From Tricholoma matsutake (taxonomy: Eukaryota > Basidiomycota > Agaricomycetes > Agaricales > Tricholomataceae), in NCBI GenBank assembly GCA_026075535.2, contig AP026542.1, positions 5,146,001 to 5,210,000 of the forward strand: 64,000 nt of DNA. Direction: 5' to 3'. The position numbers and the translations under genes were made by a program. Shown here piece by piece: positions 21,173-33,170 of this stretch; the first letter of the stretch is position 1; each line of letters begins with the position of its first letter. Under the pieces are notes generated by a model that did no database searches, was not told the origin of the DNA, and saw nothing but the letters and a program-made list of their open reading frames with translations.

Positions 21173-22885
21173 CAACTTCAATACAAGTGCTCAACATTAG
21201 TGCTGTGCCTGGCCTGGGGTTCTGGAAAGCCAAAGCCAAGCTGTTAAGCTGTGGCTTTTTGGTGGGGTTTGACTACAATATATATTCTGTGATGTATGTA
21301 CTGATGTTGAAATTTTTGGGTGTGGGAATGTAATCCACCACCACCGTAACTCTCACCACTCTCCATCCACAATAAATGGATTCCTCATACCTCTGAATGT
21401 GCATCTTTGTAGAACCTGATAGCAGTGCAAGTACAGCTCATGTTCAAGTCTCAACAGATGCTACATGAGCTTGTAGCAGAGTATCATTTGTCTCAGAGGA
21501 AGTGGCTGAGAATGGGGAATTGGGGAGAAATGGGTTGTTTAGTATGTTTTCTTTGTTCTCACTATATTTTTGGTGTGTAGCTGATAGATGTGATGTTGAT
21601 AGCATTGATCAATTGACTTGCTCCACTTTATGCATGTCAACTCAACACACAGCTCAGATTTGAGCACAAGTTTATGCAATGCATCTCTACACACTAGAGG
21701 AGGCCCCAGATATCCCTGGCATGGAAGTGAGGTGTGTGTGCTGACACCTGGACATGAGGATGTTGGTTAAGTGGATGGTAGATGCTTGTTGTTAGGGAGC
21801 AGGGGAAAGGACATAAGGAGATTGTGGATGAGTTTATTGCTGGTACATTCATTGTTTTTTTGGTGGGATTGGAGTTTAGCTTTTTGTTGTAATATTTTAT
21901 ACATAGTGCATAACTCATCATGCATGCAGACATCATCTAGCTGTGCTCTCATGCAGTTCACAGCTCATTGTCATGCATGATTTTGAATGTGCTATGTATT
22001 GATCTACAACCCAGCCATTGAAGTTCAACTTGCTGATGAGAATGGGCAAATTGCAGGAGCAACCATACATTGTCTCTTGCACCATAAGCTGCCACTGCTG
22101 CCAACCAACACAAATTCAACAAAAGACAACCGTAAAACAGTGAAAATTTCCCCACCACCCCAACATAGGAATCTACCACAATGTCAGTTGTTTCCAGATG
22201 AACAATATGGGTATTTTCAATTGGGATGTGTATATCTTGGAGGGAAAATCATAATGATGAATGGAGTTGTATTATTTGGTGTTGCAGGATGCAGCAGAGT
22301 ATGCTCATGAGTTCTCTCTTTTCTTGGCTTTGTTTTTGGAGGTTGTTTGAACTGATTGCAGATAATCACTAGTAACCTCACCAACTTTATCCACTGCCTC
22401 TCCTACTCTGGGATGGGGACAACGATGATTGGGACTGAATTTTGTCCTTCAATTATGTATCTACTATGCCTTCATGAGAGTTTGATAGATGTGTGGTGAT
22501 TTTCTTCTACTCACTAGCTTTGTGAGTGGATGTGAAGGGGTCAGTTTTACAGGCTGGAACAGCACTACTCAACATCCCGCAAAACCTTTGCATCCACCTT
22601 GTGATCTGTGGAGACCGTACTTCCACTTTCTGTACCTCTGCTTTTGGAAACCCTTTGTACTCGTGCATGACAGAAACTGGACTTCTGTGGCAGTGGCACA
22701 CCACTCTTGAAGCACATAGCAGAGACTGGACTTCTGCATATTGGAAATTTGCTGGCAGAGATTGGACTTCTGCACATTGGCACATTGTGATTTTGTGTGA
22801 GGTGGCAACTGCACCATGCTCTCAACATATTTGGAGAATCTGGAAAGGAGAACATACTGTACAATTACAATCAACTCTTCAGCCC
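21173..22885. other. Gene-poor stretch
   Basis: No gene or transposon is recognised. Around 22,660-22,780 a short unit AGA(C/T)TGGACTTCTGCA is repeated about four times with variation. The open frames found on both strands have no family features. The stretch ends at the target duplication of the next hAT element. Confidence 0.35.
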
Positions 22886-22893
22886 ATCAAAAG

Positions 22894-24003
22894 TAGGCAG
22901 TGGCATGGGTAACCTGTGGGTAGCTTTGAGCATACCCATACCCATACCCATCACTACCCATACCCGCAACCCATGGGTCATGCAGGTATGGGTCGACATA
23001 GATGGGTCAACTCTCAAAAAGCATGTATTAAGAATAAATAGATTTAATTAATTATATACTTATAATTATGAATCAAACCACCCTATGAGCAGGTGCTCAT
23101 AGGCATGGGGTGGAAGGTGGGCCCAGAGAAACAAAAGAAAAAAAGAAATGGGCCAGAAGATGGGTGTCCCCTGGGCCAGAGAAAAGAAAGAAAGAAAACA
23201 TCCAGGAGATGAGTGTCTCCTGGGCCTGGTGTTGGTGTCTGTGGTGGTTGTGTCCTCCCTCTCATCATCATTGTCCCCTCTTGTTGTTGCTGTCCCCCTC
23301 TTGTTGTTGTCCCCCCTCTTGTTGTTGTCCCCCCTCTTGTTGTTGTCCCCCCTCTTGTTGTTGTCCTTTCCCTCTCGTCGTCATCTCCACTCCCTCCTAC
23401 CCACCCTGCTTGCAGCGGTGGTGGTGGTGCATCCCCCTCAGTTGTTGTTGTCATAGGTCACCTGTGATCCACCCCATGAGCAGTTGCTCATGAGGCTGGG
23501 GGCAGGTGGTGTGCTTCATTGTAGGTCCCCTCCCCATGTCATCATCATCCCCCATCGTTGTTGGTTTGTCATTGAGCACCCATGATCCACCTTGCGAGCC
23601 CCTGGATGGTGGGTGCCTGTCAGCTTCATTGTCCTGTCATCATCATAGTAGTATTCTACTTCTAAACTAGTCAGTACCTAAAAAATATTGTTAACAGTAA
23701 AATAATGAAACAAGAGTAAAACAAAAACTTACAAGTGGCCCAAGAGATGTCAAACAACATCTCTTGGGCCTTTTTTCCCCCTTTGCTCTGCCTCCTCCTC
23801 ATTGTTTGCCCCTCATCTCATTGTTCCATCATCTCCCACAGTCCCATTGTTCCATTGTCATTCCGTTTGGCCTGGTAGCAGTATTGCCATTTTGGAATGG
23901 TACCTATTCCCACCCTGTGAGCAGTTGCTCGTGGCGGTGGTTCTCAGTGTTGTGTTGGTGGCCATTGTTGCAGTCTTCTCCCTGTTGTTGTTGTTATCAT
24001 TAT

Positions 24004-24037
<34 letters not shown>

Positions 24038-24345
24038 ATTATTGTTGGAACTGGGCAAATGTATGTAAACAATGCATCAACAATCAATGAAGACATGACC
24101 CATGCACACAAGGCCAAATGGCCTGTGCGCACCTCAGGGTATATAAACCCTGCCCTTTCTAAGATCTAAGGCTGGGCTCACCCCAGAATTTCTATTATAG
24201 GTAGTTACATAGACTACTAGTAGTATAGTTTTTGAGCCTTCGCCTCCCTCTTGGTGACAGGTAGGCACAGGTTGTGCATCATAGAATCACTACCCATACC
24301 CATACCTGTAACCCCTACAGGTTATGGAACCCATGCCATTTCCTA
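22894..24345. mobile_element. Non-autonomous hAT-type element, family 2 copy a
   Basis: The ends are TAGGCAGTGGCATGGGTAAC and, in reverse, TAGGAAATGGCATGGGTTCC. The element is flanked by a perfect 8-bp duplication ATCAAAAG (22,886-22,893 and 24,346-24,353). Subterminal ACCCATACCC repeats fill both ends (22,930-23,000; 24,285-24,320). Inside are four hairpins of the GAGCA...TGCTC type (23,086, 23,474, 23,585 imperfect, 23,918), a perfect 14-bp-stem hairpin at 23,736-23,768 (GGCCCAAGAGATGT arm), a minus-strand intron-like segment at 23,678-23,732, and microsatellites. No transposase is present. Confidence 0.9.
23276..23364 (+). repeat. Tandem CCCCTCTTGTTGTTGT repeat
   Basis: About four to five copies of a 16-19-base unit (CCCCTCTTGTTGTTGTCC) stand in tandem within hAT copy a. 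A second run of TTG triplets lies at 24,005-24,045 in the same element. Both are simple expansions. Confidence 0.85.
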
Positions 24346-24353
24346 ATCAAAAG

Positions 24354-25190
24354 TGTGACATATTTTGAGCAACTCACAAAGTCATAGGACACTCATTTGC
24401 TTCAATAATTGGCACTCCAGCCACCTTTTTTTACCTTTTACAAAATATACTGAAAATCTCTTCAAAAAAAATTGTGACTGTGACCTTTGAGCAAATCTCT
24501 TCGTTTTGAAGGTTCCTGTGATGTGTGACAAGAAGAGTTGGTCGTAATTGTACAGTAACTCATCATCTTGACAAACTCCTCGATGAACTCTTGTGTTGCA
24601 GACACTCTTCTGCTTTCAGCCCTTGTGAACTGTGCCAACTCACATACCTTTGGCCACTGTGACCCATGACAACTTGCATACATATACCAATTTATTCATT
24701 TGTTTGCTATTCTTGCCATTTGCTCTCAACATATCATGCCACACATGATGATTAAATCCCAATGTTCAACCACACCTGATGTGCTGAATTACTGGCTGGT
24801 AGATGGAAGTGGTCTCAGTCTGCAAGGCTTCTGAGTTCTCAGAAGACAGAGGAGTTGAGAAGTTGAAAGATGTCAGTCAGGGAGGATTTTTTGTTGGAGG
24901 GCAACTTGTGAAGGAAGAACCAGTCAAATCTTGATGGGAAAGATCTTAACAAGTTTAAATTGAGGGGGTGATAGGATTGAGAGGATCAGATGCATTAACA
25001 ACATCTGACAGGGGACAGTAACTAGGTAGTGTGAATGGATGTAACTAAGTGGAAACAGCAGAACACTGGGATCAATATTTGGATGAGCATGATATCTCTA
25101 CACACCCCCTTGAGCAAAGATGGTACTGATCCATAGAAAGAAGAAAGTAATCAAAAGGAAAATAAATTATTCAACCCTTGGGATAAATAT
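24354..25190. other. Gene-poor stretch with a possible LTR start
   Basis: 24,354-24,960 contains nothing recognisable. At 24,973-24,980 a purine tract GAGGGGG is followed by TGATAGGATTGAGAGG, which looks like a polypurine tract and the 5' border of an LTR. The following ~110 bases resemble, in inverse orientation, the sequence near 20,990-21,080. The LTR call is tentative. Confidence 0.35.
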
Positions 25191-25534
25191 GTGCAAGAAT
25201 GCCATTTGTCATCTTCACATGACAACATGCTGCATCTCCTGATCCCAATCTCATCCAGATTCGTACCACATCTTGCCAATGCCTCATTAATGAAGCAATC
25301 TCAGGAACTCTTCTCAGAGGTTCTTTCCTCACTCAACTTTGTGAAACAGGGATCTCAGATGCAGAAGCTCAAGATTACATCAATCAAGTCATGCAATGAT
25401 GCAATCAACAATGAGCCCTTCCTCCAGGTCCTCAAGAAGATCACTGTTCTCTGCCTGGTACTGAAGAACCTCATGAAGCATCTAATCCCAATGATGCTGC
25501 AAGTTCTCTTGCTTGGGCCATTCTACATGCCAAA

Positions 25535-26392
25535 GTGGACCAGATCAAAGGTCTCAGTTCTCGAGCACCTCACACGTCCTCTTCCTCCTTCATTACCAAT
25601 GAAATTGCAAATCTTTTGGGACTACCAAATGCAAAAGGAACATTAGTGGCTTCTGTTCTTGCCAAAGCCCCCCACCTTGTTGAACTTTCCATCGTGTCTG
25701 CAGCAGATCCTCACCTTGAATCCACTCAGGAACTTGTTTCAGTCTTTAGCCCTCAAGCTATACAAGATACCCTTGTTGGTAAAGCGCTCTTCACTTCTGT
25801 TCATGTTTCATTACCCCGCACAATCTGGCACAAAATCATTCTTGACCAATTCGTTGACTTCCAGAAGCTTTTCATGTCCATGGAAAAGAGGTATGGTCAT
25901 CATGATGATCCAAAGGATTTTGGTGCTGGCTATGCTTTGGTCAAAAAGGATCTAGCTTTCACTAAGCAGAAGTTACAGACCAAATCTGATTGGACTTGTG
26001 TCTTTGACACTTGGTCTGCAGGGACCATTTTCTTCTTCCATCATCAAGATTCTGAACTGTGTGCTTACCATTCCCTTGTCATGGAATGTTTCCATGCCAC
26101 TCCGAATGATCCATTTGTGGCTATTGAGTATGATGTTGAAGTCTGCAATAAATATGCCTGAAAGCCTTTCTGGTTGGACAATCAAGACCAACTCAATTTC
26201 CCTCTCCTTGCACAAGTGTTTCACAGTTGCTCATCTTCCATCACATCTCATTCTTCTACAAAACAAATTGCTCCTTCATCTTTGGGTAGCTCTCCCAAGC
26301 ATGTTGATGTCCCCTGCCATAATTGAAGCTAGGGCTCATGTAAAGTGGATCCTTGTCCTAATAAGTGCACGCATGGCATCTGCTGTGTGTTA
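25535..26392 (+). pseudogene. Retroelement gag-like protein with a CCCH-type zinc motif
   Basis: One open frame of 208 residues (25,535-26,161) continues past a TGA as KPFWLDNQDQLNFPLLAQVF and ends in a broken Cys/His motif (VPCHN...GSCK.DPCPNKCTHGICCVC). Gag-like proteins of fungal tyrosine-recombinase retroelements have this architecture: a helical part, then an RLDNQ-type linker and a CX5-6CX4-5CXH-like motif. Nonsense codons (TGA, TAG) sit in the zinc motif. No reverse transcriptase follows; the sequence turns into AT-rich DNA. The family call is moderate. Confidence 0.5.
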
Positions 26393-26399
26393 GGAAACA

Positions 26400-27016
26400 G
26401 CCCCATTACCTAATAAAATTTCATTTTTATTTTATTATATCAAATTATGCTGAATGATGCTACATGATGCTCCATGGGGGGTGAGAATTTTATTTCACAT
26501 GCATCAATGTATATATGCATGTACACATGCATCAGTAGCAACAATGTACAATATGTAACATAGTATATAAACCTCAACATAGGGGACCCCAGTTATGTTT
26601 TTTTTCTTTTTCCCATTTATTCTCTGTTGTGGTGTACCATATGTCAGAGATATGTAATAAGTGTGTACAAATGTGATTGTCTTGTGTCTCTCTCCTGTTG
26701 TTGTGCTCTCCTCATCTGCATTGAGTACCCATGAAGCAGTTCTCATAGCACCAGTTGGTGCAATAATAAGTAGTCCTTCAACCATCTTTATCATCACTTC
26801 CTCATCTGTGTTCCTTTTCCCTCAGCTCTGTTGCAGGCAGTGTTGGTATGTCACCAAAGGTGTCATGGAAGCGGTTGGTAGCTGCTATGAAATGGAATAG
26901 TGCTTGTAGTGTCTTCTGTGTTGTGAACAACTTTTTGAGGTCAATTGTTGCCCCTCCAATGCTATTTTGGAGTACTTGTCTGGTGTGCTGGTGTGCTGTG
27001 CAGTGTAGAAGTAGAT
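26400..27016. other. AT-rich stretch without a gene
   Basis: No protein family is recognised. TATATAAACC at 26,562 looks like an LTR or core-promoter TATA box, and a run of T and C precedes the relic LTR at 27,017. Confidence 0.3.
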
Positions 27017-27441
27017 TGTAAGGGGACTAGGGGGGACTCGGGGGGATGCCCTGTGTGTTTCTCCTATTTTTTATGTTCATCCTATGTTTTTCCTCACTTC
27101 ATTTCCTTCTATTCTTCATTTTCTATGATTTTTCCTTATTTTATTACTAATTTCCCTTTCTATCACATTTGTGCATGTTGACAGTTTTATATTTAGAGGT
27201 GGAGCACCCCTTCCGACATCTACCCCTTGGTATGATGTCATTCGGCAGCCTTGATCTGCCTATCTCCACCTTTTCTATTTTCTGATTTTTGCAGTCTTCA
27301 CATATACTGGGCATTGGCAAAGGGGTCCTCAGAGTTTTCTCTTCAGATTTCCCTTTGCTAGGTGCACCTCCAATCCCTGTAATATGTAGTATAATTTTAA
27401 CTTTGGATTTCCCTTTGCTAGAGGCTGAGATTGCCCTTATA
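27017..27441 (+). repeat. Diverged LTR relic of the element B family
   Basis: The piece starts TGTAAGGGGACTAGG and ends ATTGCCCTTATA, matching the borders TGTAAGGGG and TTGCCCTTACA of the element B LTRs at 49,553 and 55,353. Inside, the twice-repeated TTTCCCTTTGCTAG corresponds to GGTTTTCCCTTGCAAG of element B. A few bases of internal sequence (GTAGAAAACTCTCTC) follow, as after the 5' LTR of B. It is an old partial 5' LTR. Confidence 0.7.
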
Positions 27442-27539
27442 GTAGAAAACTCTCTCCTAAGGCCCAAAATCATGAACGCGCTGCCCAAGATAGGCAGGTA
27501 CAGAGTGGATGATGCTTCCCAAAGCTCCACAGACTCTCT

Positions 27540-27705
27540 CCACCATATTTCCACAATTCCTCAATGGATCCTTTCACAAATTTGTATTTTACATTATATA
27601 TAGTATATATACACCCTCCCCTAAGCATTAGTTGAATGATGTAACCATTCCTTTTTGATATGCACCCCTTCCTCCTAGTTTACCTAAGAAACCCATCCCA
27701 CCAGT
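27540..27705 (+). repeat. Dispersed copy of a ~155-bp repeat unit
   Basis: The unit includes CCTCAATGGATCCTTT, TACATTATATATAGTATATA, CTAAGCATTAGTTGAATGAT and CCCTTCCTCCTAGTTTACC. Three tandem copies of the same unit stand at 44,612-45,075. The sequence after it (27,714-27,790, CAGTCAGAATAGACAATTCA) is an inverted match to the sequence directly before the tandem array, so unit and neighbour were probably copied together and rearranged. Confidence 0.75.
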
Positions 27706-28108
27706 TTCCACAATAGTAGCAGTCAGAATAGACAATTCAACGGTGATTCAGGGTGGTGATTCAACGGCGATCCATGTCCAATTTATCCGCGTAAATTGCC
27801 CTTGAATTGCATGTGAATCAATGTATCACTCTGACCATCAACTTTCATACAAGCGATTCATCAGTTGATTCAGCTGCCTCCTACATTCATGTAGTACTTG
27901 AAGAATTTCAACTGGATTTATATGATATTCTCAACTTTGTCTCCTGCAATAAATGAAACCATGGCTCCATGATGGAACACTCATGCCAAAAAGCTCGTAT
28001 TCCGCTACAACAAACTACGATGAGAGTATGATCACTGCATGCACAGCTGCATCTTAAGGCTCAGAACTCTTTTCCATCTTCTCAATTCTGGCAATTGTGC
28101 ACTGAGTT

Positions 28109-28562
28109 CTATGTCTGAGATGTTCATGTTGTCTTCAGTTTCCAGCTTTGAAGGTGATGAGATGAGTGGTGATAGCTTGGACTTCAGTTCAGATGTCTCA
28201 GATGATGTCTGGGGAGAAATTTTGGGTCACAATTGGTGGGGAAAGACTATGCTTGGATCTGATACCTCCATCACATCTGGACCTTTTGCCACCAGTCTCT
28301 CTGACCTTCCTGAGCTCATTTCAGTTGGATGACATTCCTCCAGCTCATCAGGATATGGTGACGATGAAGATTCAGACTTTGCCAGTGACATGTTGGAGTT
28401 CTCAGATGAGGATGGGGATGGGGACACAGGGCTAATTGGTGGTTCTGAGGAAGGTTACAGTGAGGGAGTTCTCGATCCTGGAGACCGCTGGACCCATCTG
28501 TGACAATGGGTTCATCAGCAGATTGAACAAATGTATGCAAATCGATATGAAGTGCCTCACGA
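28109..28562 (+). pseudogene. PIF/Harbinger-type transposase, 5' part
   Basis: This is an acidic, Ser/Asp-rich N-terminal region (FEGDEMSGDSLDFSSDVSDD; GYGDDEDSDFASD) followed by QWVHQQIEQMYANRYEVPHD. The frame is cut exactly where element A begins, and it resumes at 41,161 with DELP. Within this piece there is a frame change near 28,330 and a TGA in the HL-QWVHQQ stretch. Together with 41,161-42,430 it forms a Harbinger-like DDE transposase gene split by a 12.6-kb retrotransposon. Confidence 0.65.
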
Positions 28563-30659
28563 TGATACACCTCATACAGCCCTGGGCATGGATCTGCCTA
28601 TTTTTTTTATGTTTTTAGCCTGCCAACCATCGTTCCTTCCTTTCATCCAGCACACTGCAATATTCTGTGATATACCCCTAGCGTCCTGTGACTCTTCTGT
28701 GATGTTTCGATTACTTCAGCAACATTCAGCAACATTCAGCAACATTCAGCAACATAGCAACTTTGGCAATATTTTCAATACAGCAAAAAGTTTGCACACT
28801 GCCTTTGGGTATGGTGCTGACTGTTGACAGGCCTTCATTTTGGATTTACTTTAGTCTTATCTATAGTATTTGAAGGTTCAGTCCATTGAACTGAAGACCA
28901 AACTGGACTGAACCGTGGTCCATGCTTCAGTCTGGTCCAATTTTCTGAAAATAGTGAGTAACCAAACCACAGTTCAGTTACCAGTTAACTTATTTTGAAA
29001 CCATTCAAAAACTGTCAGAAAACCAGTTTTAACCAGTTGTAACTGGTCTTTGTACACTTAGATTACATAGCCTATAAAATGATAAACTAATATACATATG
29101 ATATATAATAAGCTAACTATGAGCGGAGATGCCATGTGAATTGGTGGGGTTTATATCTGTTTTAGTAGTTGTACATGTTTGTTCACAATAAATAAACACG
29201 TACATGTTCTTTGCATCATGTGTTGATGCATTTGTTTACACCAAGTGGCACCATTTGCAAGATGCCACATCACCATGACCACAAACTTCTAACAAACACA
29301 AAGCAGGGGCCCAAACAATGTTAACTCGTCGTTTGGGCCCTCTGGGTATGTTCCTTTTATTTGATTTCTTTCTTTTACTAATGAACTAACTACTATTCAT
29401 TATTTTTAGTTTCTTGCCTGTTAATAACAACCCCCACCCATGCCCTGTGCCGCCGCTGTGAGCCTCTGCTCACAGGGTCGCAATGTGCCCCGTTTCTGGA
29501 TAACAATGACATGGAGATGCCACATCACACAGTGCCACCACCCCACCTGCAAGCTGCTGCTCATAGGGGGATATGAAGGTGCTGACAATGATGGGTGGGG
29601 TGGATGACAAATAGCAGGGAACAATGAATGGGGCCAGGCCAATGAACAACAGATGATGAATGGTGGGGAACAATGAATGGTGGGGAATGAAGACGAATGG
29701 CATGGGTGACAAATGGCGGGGAACTAAGATGAATGGCACAGGTGATGAACAGTGGGGAACAAAGACAAATGGCATGGGTGACGAACAGCAGGGAACAATG
29801 AACAGAGGGAACCAGGCCAACAAATGACAGACAATGAAGGGCAGCAAGACCCCACCCTCGCTACAAATGCGAGATGGTGGGGCTGTTCTTTTTTCTTTTT
29901 CTTTTTTGTTCTCTTTTTTTCATTGTCTAAGTAGCTACACTGCACCGCTGCGAGCAACTGCTCGCAGGGTGTTTATTTTATTTTGTATATATAATTAAAT
30001 TTAGTTAGTGTGAAAAAACAGGGGGAAAACTGGTCAAAACTGGTTTTTTGGACCATAACCAAACCAATGGGACCGGTCTCAATCAGTTCAGTTACGGTCC
30101 AACTGACTTGGGGTGCTGGTCTAGACTGGTCACACTTACGGTTAACCCTCTTAGAGGTCAAAAAACTGGACCAGACCAAACCTTTAAACACTACTTATCT
30201 ATGTTATCTAGGTTACTGTGACCACATTCCACTTCTTCCAGTCTAGTCCTTCCTTCAATATAATAAAACAGCAGGCTAGCCTTAAACATAGGTTTCTTTT
30301 ATTAACTTCAATTATATCGCAATTCATAGTATATATTTGGTATTCAGGATTTATAGTATAAAAACCCCCCTGATCATAGTAGATAGTCAGAGAAGAATAC
30401 AACGATTAAATTCCCCTCTCACAGTTAGAAACTAAAAACCCTTCACCTCTCTCTAATCACCACCATAGTGGTAGAGATTTATCACTAGGAACATTGCTGT
30501 ACATTGCAGTCTACGCTGAGCAGACTTTAATACCCATCCCACTTCTATATCTTTGTTTATCTATACTAGAAACAAGGTGTCACTGAGACCCTTTGCACCC
30601 ATAACTTGCATTCATTGTTTTGTTGTTTCTCTTAGGCTAGAGGCACAGAACAACTATCA
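28563..30659 (+). repeat. 5' LTR of element A, split by a hAT insertion
   Basis: The LTR consists of 28,563-28,863 and 30,202-30,659 (about 759 bp in total), matching the 751-bp 3' LTR. The 8-bp duplication CTTATCTA flanks the inserted element. The second half contains a TATA box (TATAGTATAAAAACC, 30,350-30,364) and ends GAACAACTATCA. Confidence 0.9.
28864..30193. mobile_element. Non-autonomous hAT-type element, family 1 copy 2
   Basis: It starts TAGTATTTGAAGGTTCAGTC and ends in the reverse of TAGTGTTTAAAGGTTTGGTC, with an exact 8-bp duplication CTTATCTA (28,856-28,863; 30,194-30,201). The uninterrupted 3' LTR of element A shows the empty site, which proves the insertion. It carries hairpins (CTGTGAGC..GCTCACAG at 29,456; CTGCGAGC..GCTCGCAG at 29,948; GGGCCCAAAC..GTTTGGGCCC at 29,309) and one plus-strand intron-like segment 29,346-29,409 (GTATGT, AACTAAC, TTTTTAG). 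No transposase is present. Confidence 0.95.
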
Positions 30660-30959
30660 ATTTCATCAGGACCACCTTCACTGTCCCTCAAGTCAACAAG
30701 CGACTCGTCATCCAACATCCATTCCGACAGCAGCGAGACATGACAACTCTTCCTTCAAACTGGAGATAATAGTCATTTAGCGGAATCAACATTGCATACA
30801 TCAGACAACTCTGATAGATATACCCTTCATACTGCAGTATTCACCCCCCTTGCATCTAGGAGATCACAATGTACAGCTTTGACCTCACAGTTACTGCCTT
30901 TAGAATTTCCAACATTGCAGTCATCACACAACTATCTCCCATTTAACCCCTTGAATACC

Positions 30960-33170
30960 ATGGCTAATATTAATCCAGTACAACCTGTTGCAGCCCAGAC
31001 TGCCCCAGGACATGTCTAAACCATGCCTGCGTGAACAGAGCGTGCAACTCCAAAGTTTGTTGCCAATCAGCCACAAGAACTGAAGCGATATTTTACTAAA
31101 TTAGAAACATTATTCACCACCTGTAACATAACAGACAGTACTGAACAGAAGGCGCACACTTGTTGCTATGTCAAGGTCAAATTGGCTGACTTTTGGCAGT
31201 CCCTTCCAGAGTTTGCTGCCACTCACACCTACATACAGTGGTGGGACAAGTGCTACCCAGGAGTGGTAGATGACTTACAATGGACACTGAATGATTTAGA
31301 TTGCCTACTTGGAGAATGAGCACACATTGGTATTTATACCATGGAGGATATAACTAGTTACTATCATGACTTCTATACCATCTCAAACTTCCTTATCAGC
31401 AAAGGCTACACTTTGCCAATCGAACAAGCAAAGTCATTTTACCATGGCTTCTAACCACAGTTGTGGTCCAAGGTCCAGAATCACCTGTATACTAGCGATC
31501 CAAAATGTGATGTCAACAAGCCTTGGGAATTACCACTGCTGTTTGATGCTGTGAAGCTAATCATTAATCTCGGCAACACAGGGGGCCCAGCCTCATCACA
31601 TCCTTCCTTCGCAACAACAGCATCGTTGTCTCTTGTTGGACCAACACAGCAGTACATACCACCCTTTCCACTTTCAAATGCCATGGGTCCTCCTGCAACC
31701 ATTTTAAAAGTGCCCGAGCCAGTGATTAAAATGGAGGACTTCATGGGAATGCTTGATCACTATACTACACAAATTATCGCAATGCTCGATTCTCGCCTAG
31801 CACCAGTAGCTCATGCAGCAATGAGACCTGCCTACTCTGGTCTACCCAGCAGTAGTGGAACCTGCAATGGTTGTGGTGAACTTGTCACTTCATTGGTAGC
31901 TGTCCATTAATCAAAGAATTAATTGCAGCAGGAAAGTGTCACCAAAACCAAGAAGGGAAGATAGTTCTTCCAGGTGGAGGCTATCCACCTCACTCTATTC
32001 CTGGAAATAGCTTAGGTGAACAAATCCAGGAATGGCATCACAGGAACCTAGGACAGACTGTTCAAGGTCATCTTTCGCCAAATACAGTACAGTTGATGTT
32101 TGTGGAAGTACCTACTTATCTGATGATCAGAGGGGTCGGTCAGACTTCCGATGCTTTCAAACTATCTACAGATGACCGTATCGCTGTGCTCAAATGCAAA
32201 CTTCTCACACTACGAGTGAAGAAGCCAGTCTTTGATGGAATACAGGTTCCTCATGCTCCTTATTTGACAAAACCAAAGAAGGCTCCATCCCCATCACAGC
32301 TAATGCAGGTGGAACCAAGACAGGATAATCCTATCACCTCTATTGTCAATATTGAAGAAGGAATATTGCAGCCTCCTGCTTCATGAGCAGTTGAGGAGCC
32401 CATTCATCCTTTCACAAATGTACCTGAAGTATTGTATGCTCCACCAGTACATCACACTTTGCAGCACCAACTGAGAAAGAGAAGATCGTGAGAGAAAAGG
32501 AGCCAGCATATCGCACTATTGTGCCCATCCAGAATGCAAAAATCATCAACAATGTATACAGTCAGTCAATGAAGGCTCCACTAGTCACACTTTCCTCGAA
32601 GGAGCTCCTTGGCATCTCAGTCAAAATGCACCAGAAAATGCATGATGCAGTAACACCTAAGCGCATTACTGGCGACTCACCCACTCTGGCAGTTATGATG
32701 CAGCAACAAGCTTCTATCATTGATAAAGCCATGAGTGATATGTGCAGAGCAGCCATGATGGCTGCTTCTCATACCCTCGCATCAACAGGGATCATCATTC
32801 CTGACCCCTATGAGACATACCTCACAACTTTAAGTCCAGGCCAGGAACCGGAAATTCTCATAGTTGCTAAGGAATCCCATGCACTTCGCTCTATGATCAT
32901 GATGGTGGACAACCAGGAGAATATTGAAGCAGTAATCAATCCTGGGTCACAGATCATCGCTATGTCTGATGCAGTCTGCCATAACTTAGGACTCACCTAT
33001 GATTCTACCATCCAGCTGAACATGCAATCAGCCAATGGCACAGTAGATCACTCCTTGGGTTTAGCAAGAAATATCGCATGTCATGTTGGCAAAATTACTC
33101 TTTATTTACAGGTTCATGTAATTTGCAACCAGGCCTATGATATTCTAATGGGATGACCCTTCGATATTCT
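30960..33170 (+). pseudogene. Element A gag and aspartic protease region
   Basis: It starts at MANINPVQP. The capsid-like part contains FVANQPQELKRYFTKLE and DFWQSLPEF. A zinc knuckle CNGCGEL...HFIGSC (CX2CX4HX4C) is broken by a 1-nt deletion. Further on, a retropepsin-like fold is visible (VINPGSQIIAMSDAVC; QSANGTVDHSLGLARN; HVICNQAYDILMG). The catalytic D-T/S-G motif reads N-P-G, so the active-site aspartate is lost. Several TGA stops break the frame. In this lineage of fungal gypsy elements gag and pol are normally read as one polyprotein. Confidence 0.7.

Noticed and set aside
22930..23000. ACCCATACCC repeats as interstitial telomere sequence
   Set aside because: Most fungal telomeres are TTAGGG. 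These repeats are irregular and lie at the ends of hAT-type elements, where subterminal repeats are expected.
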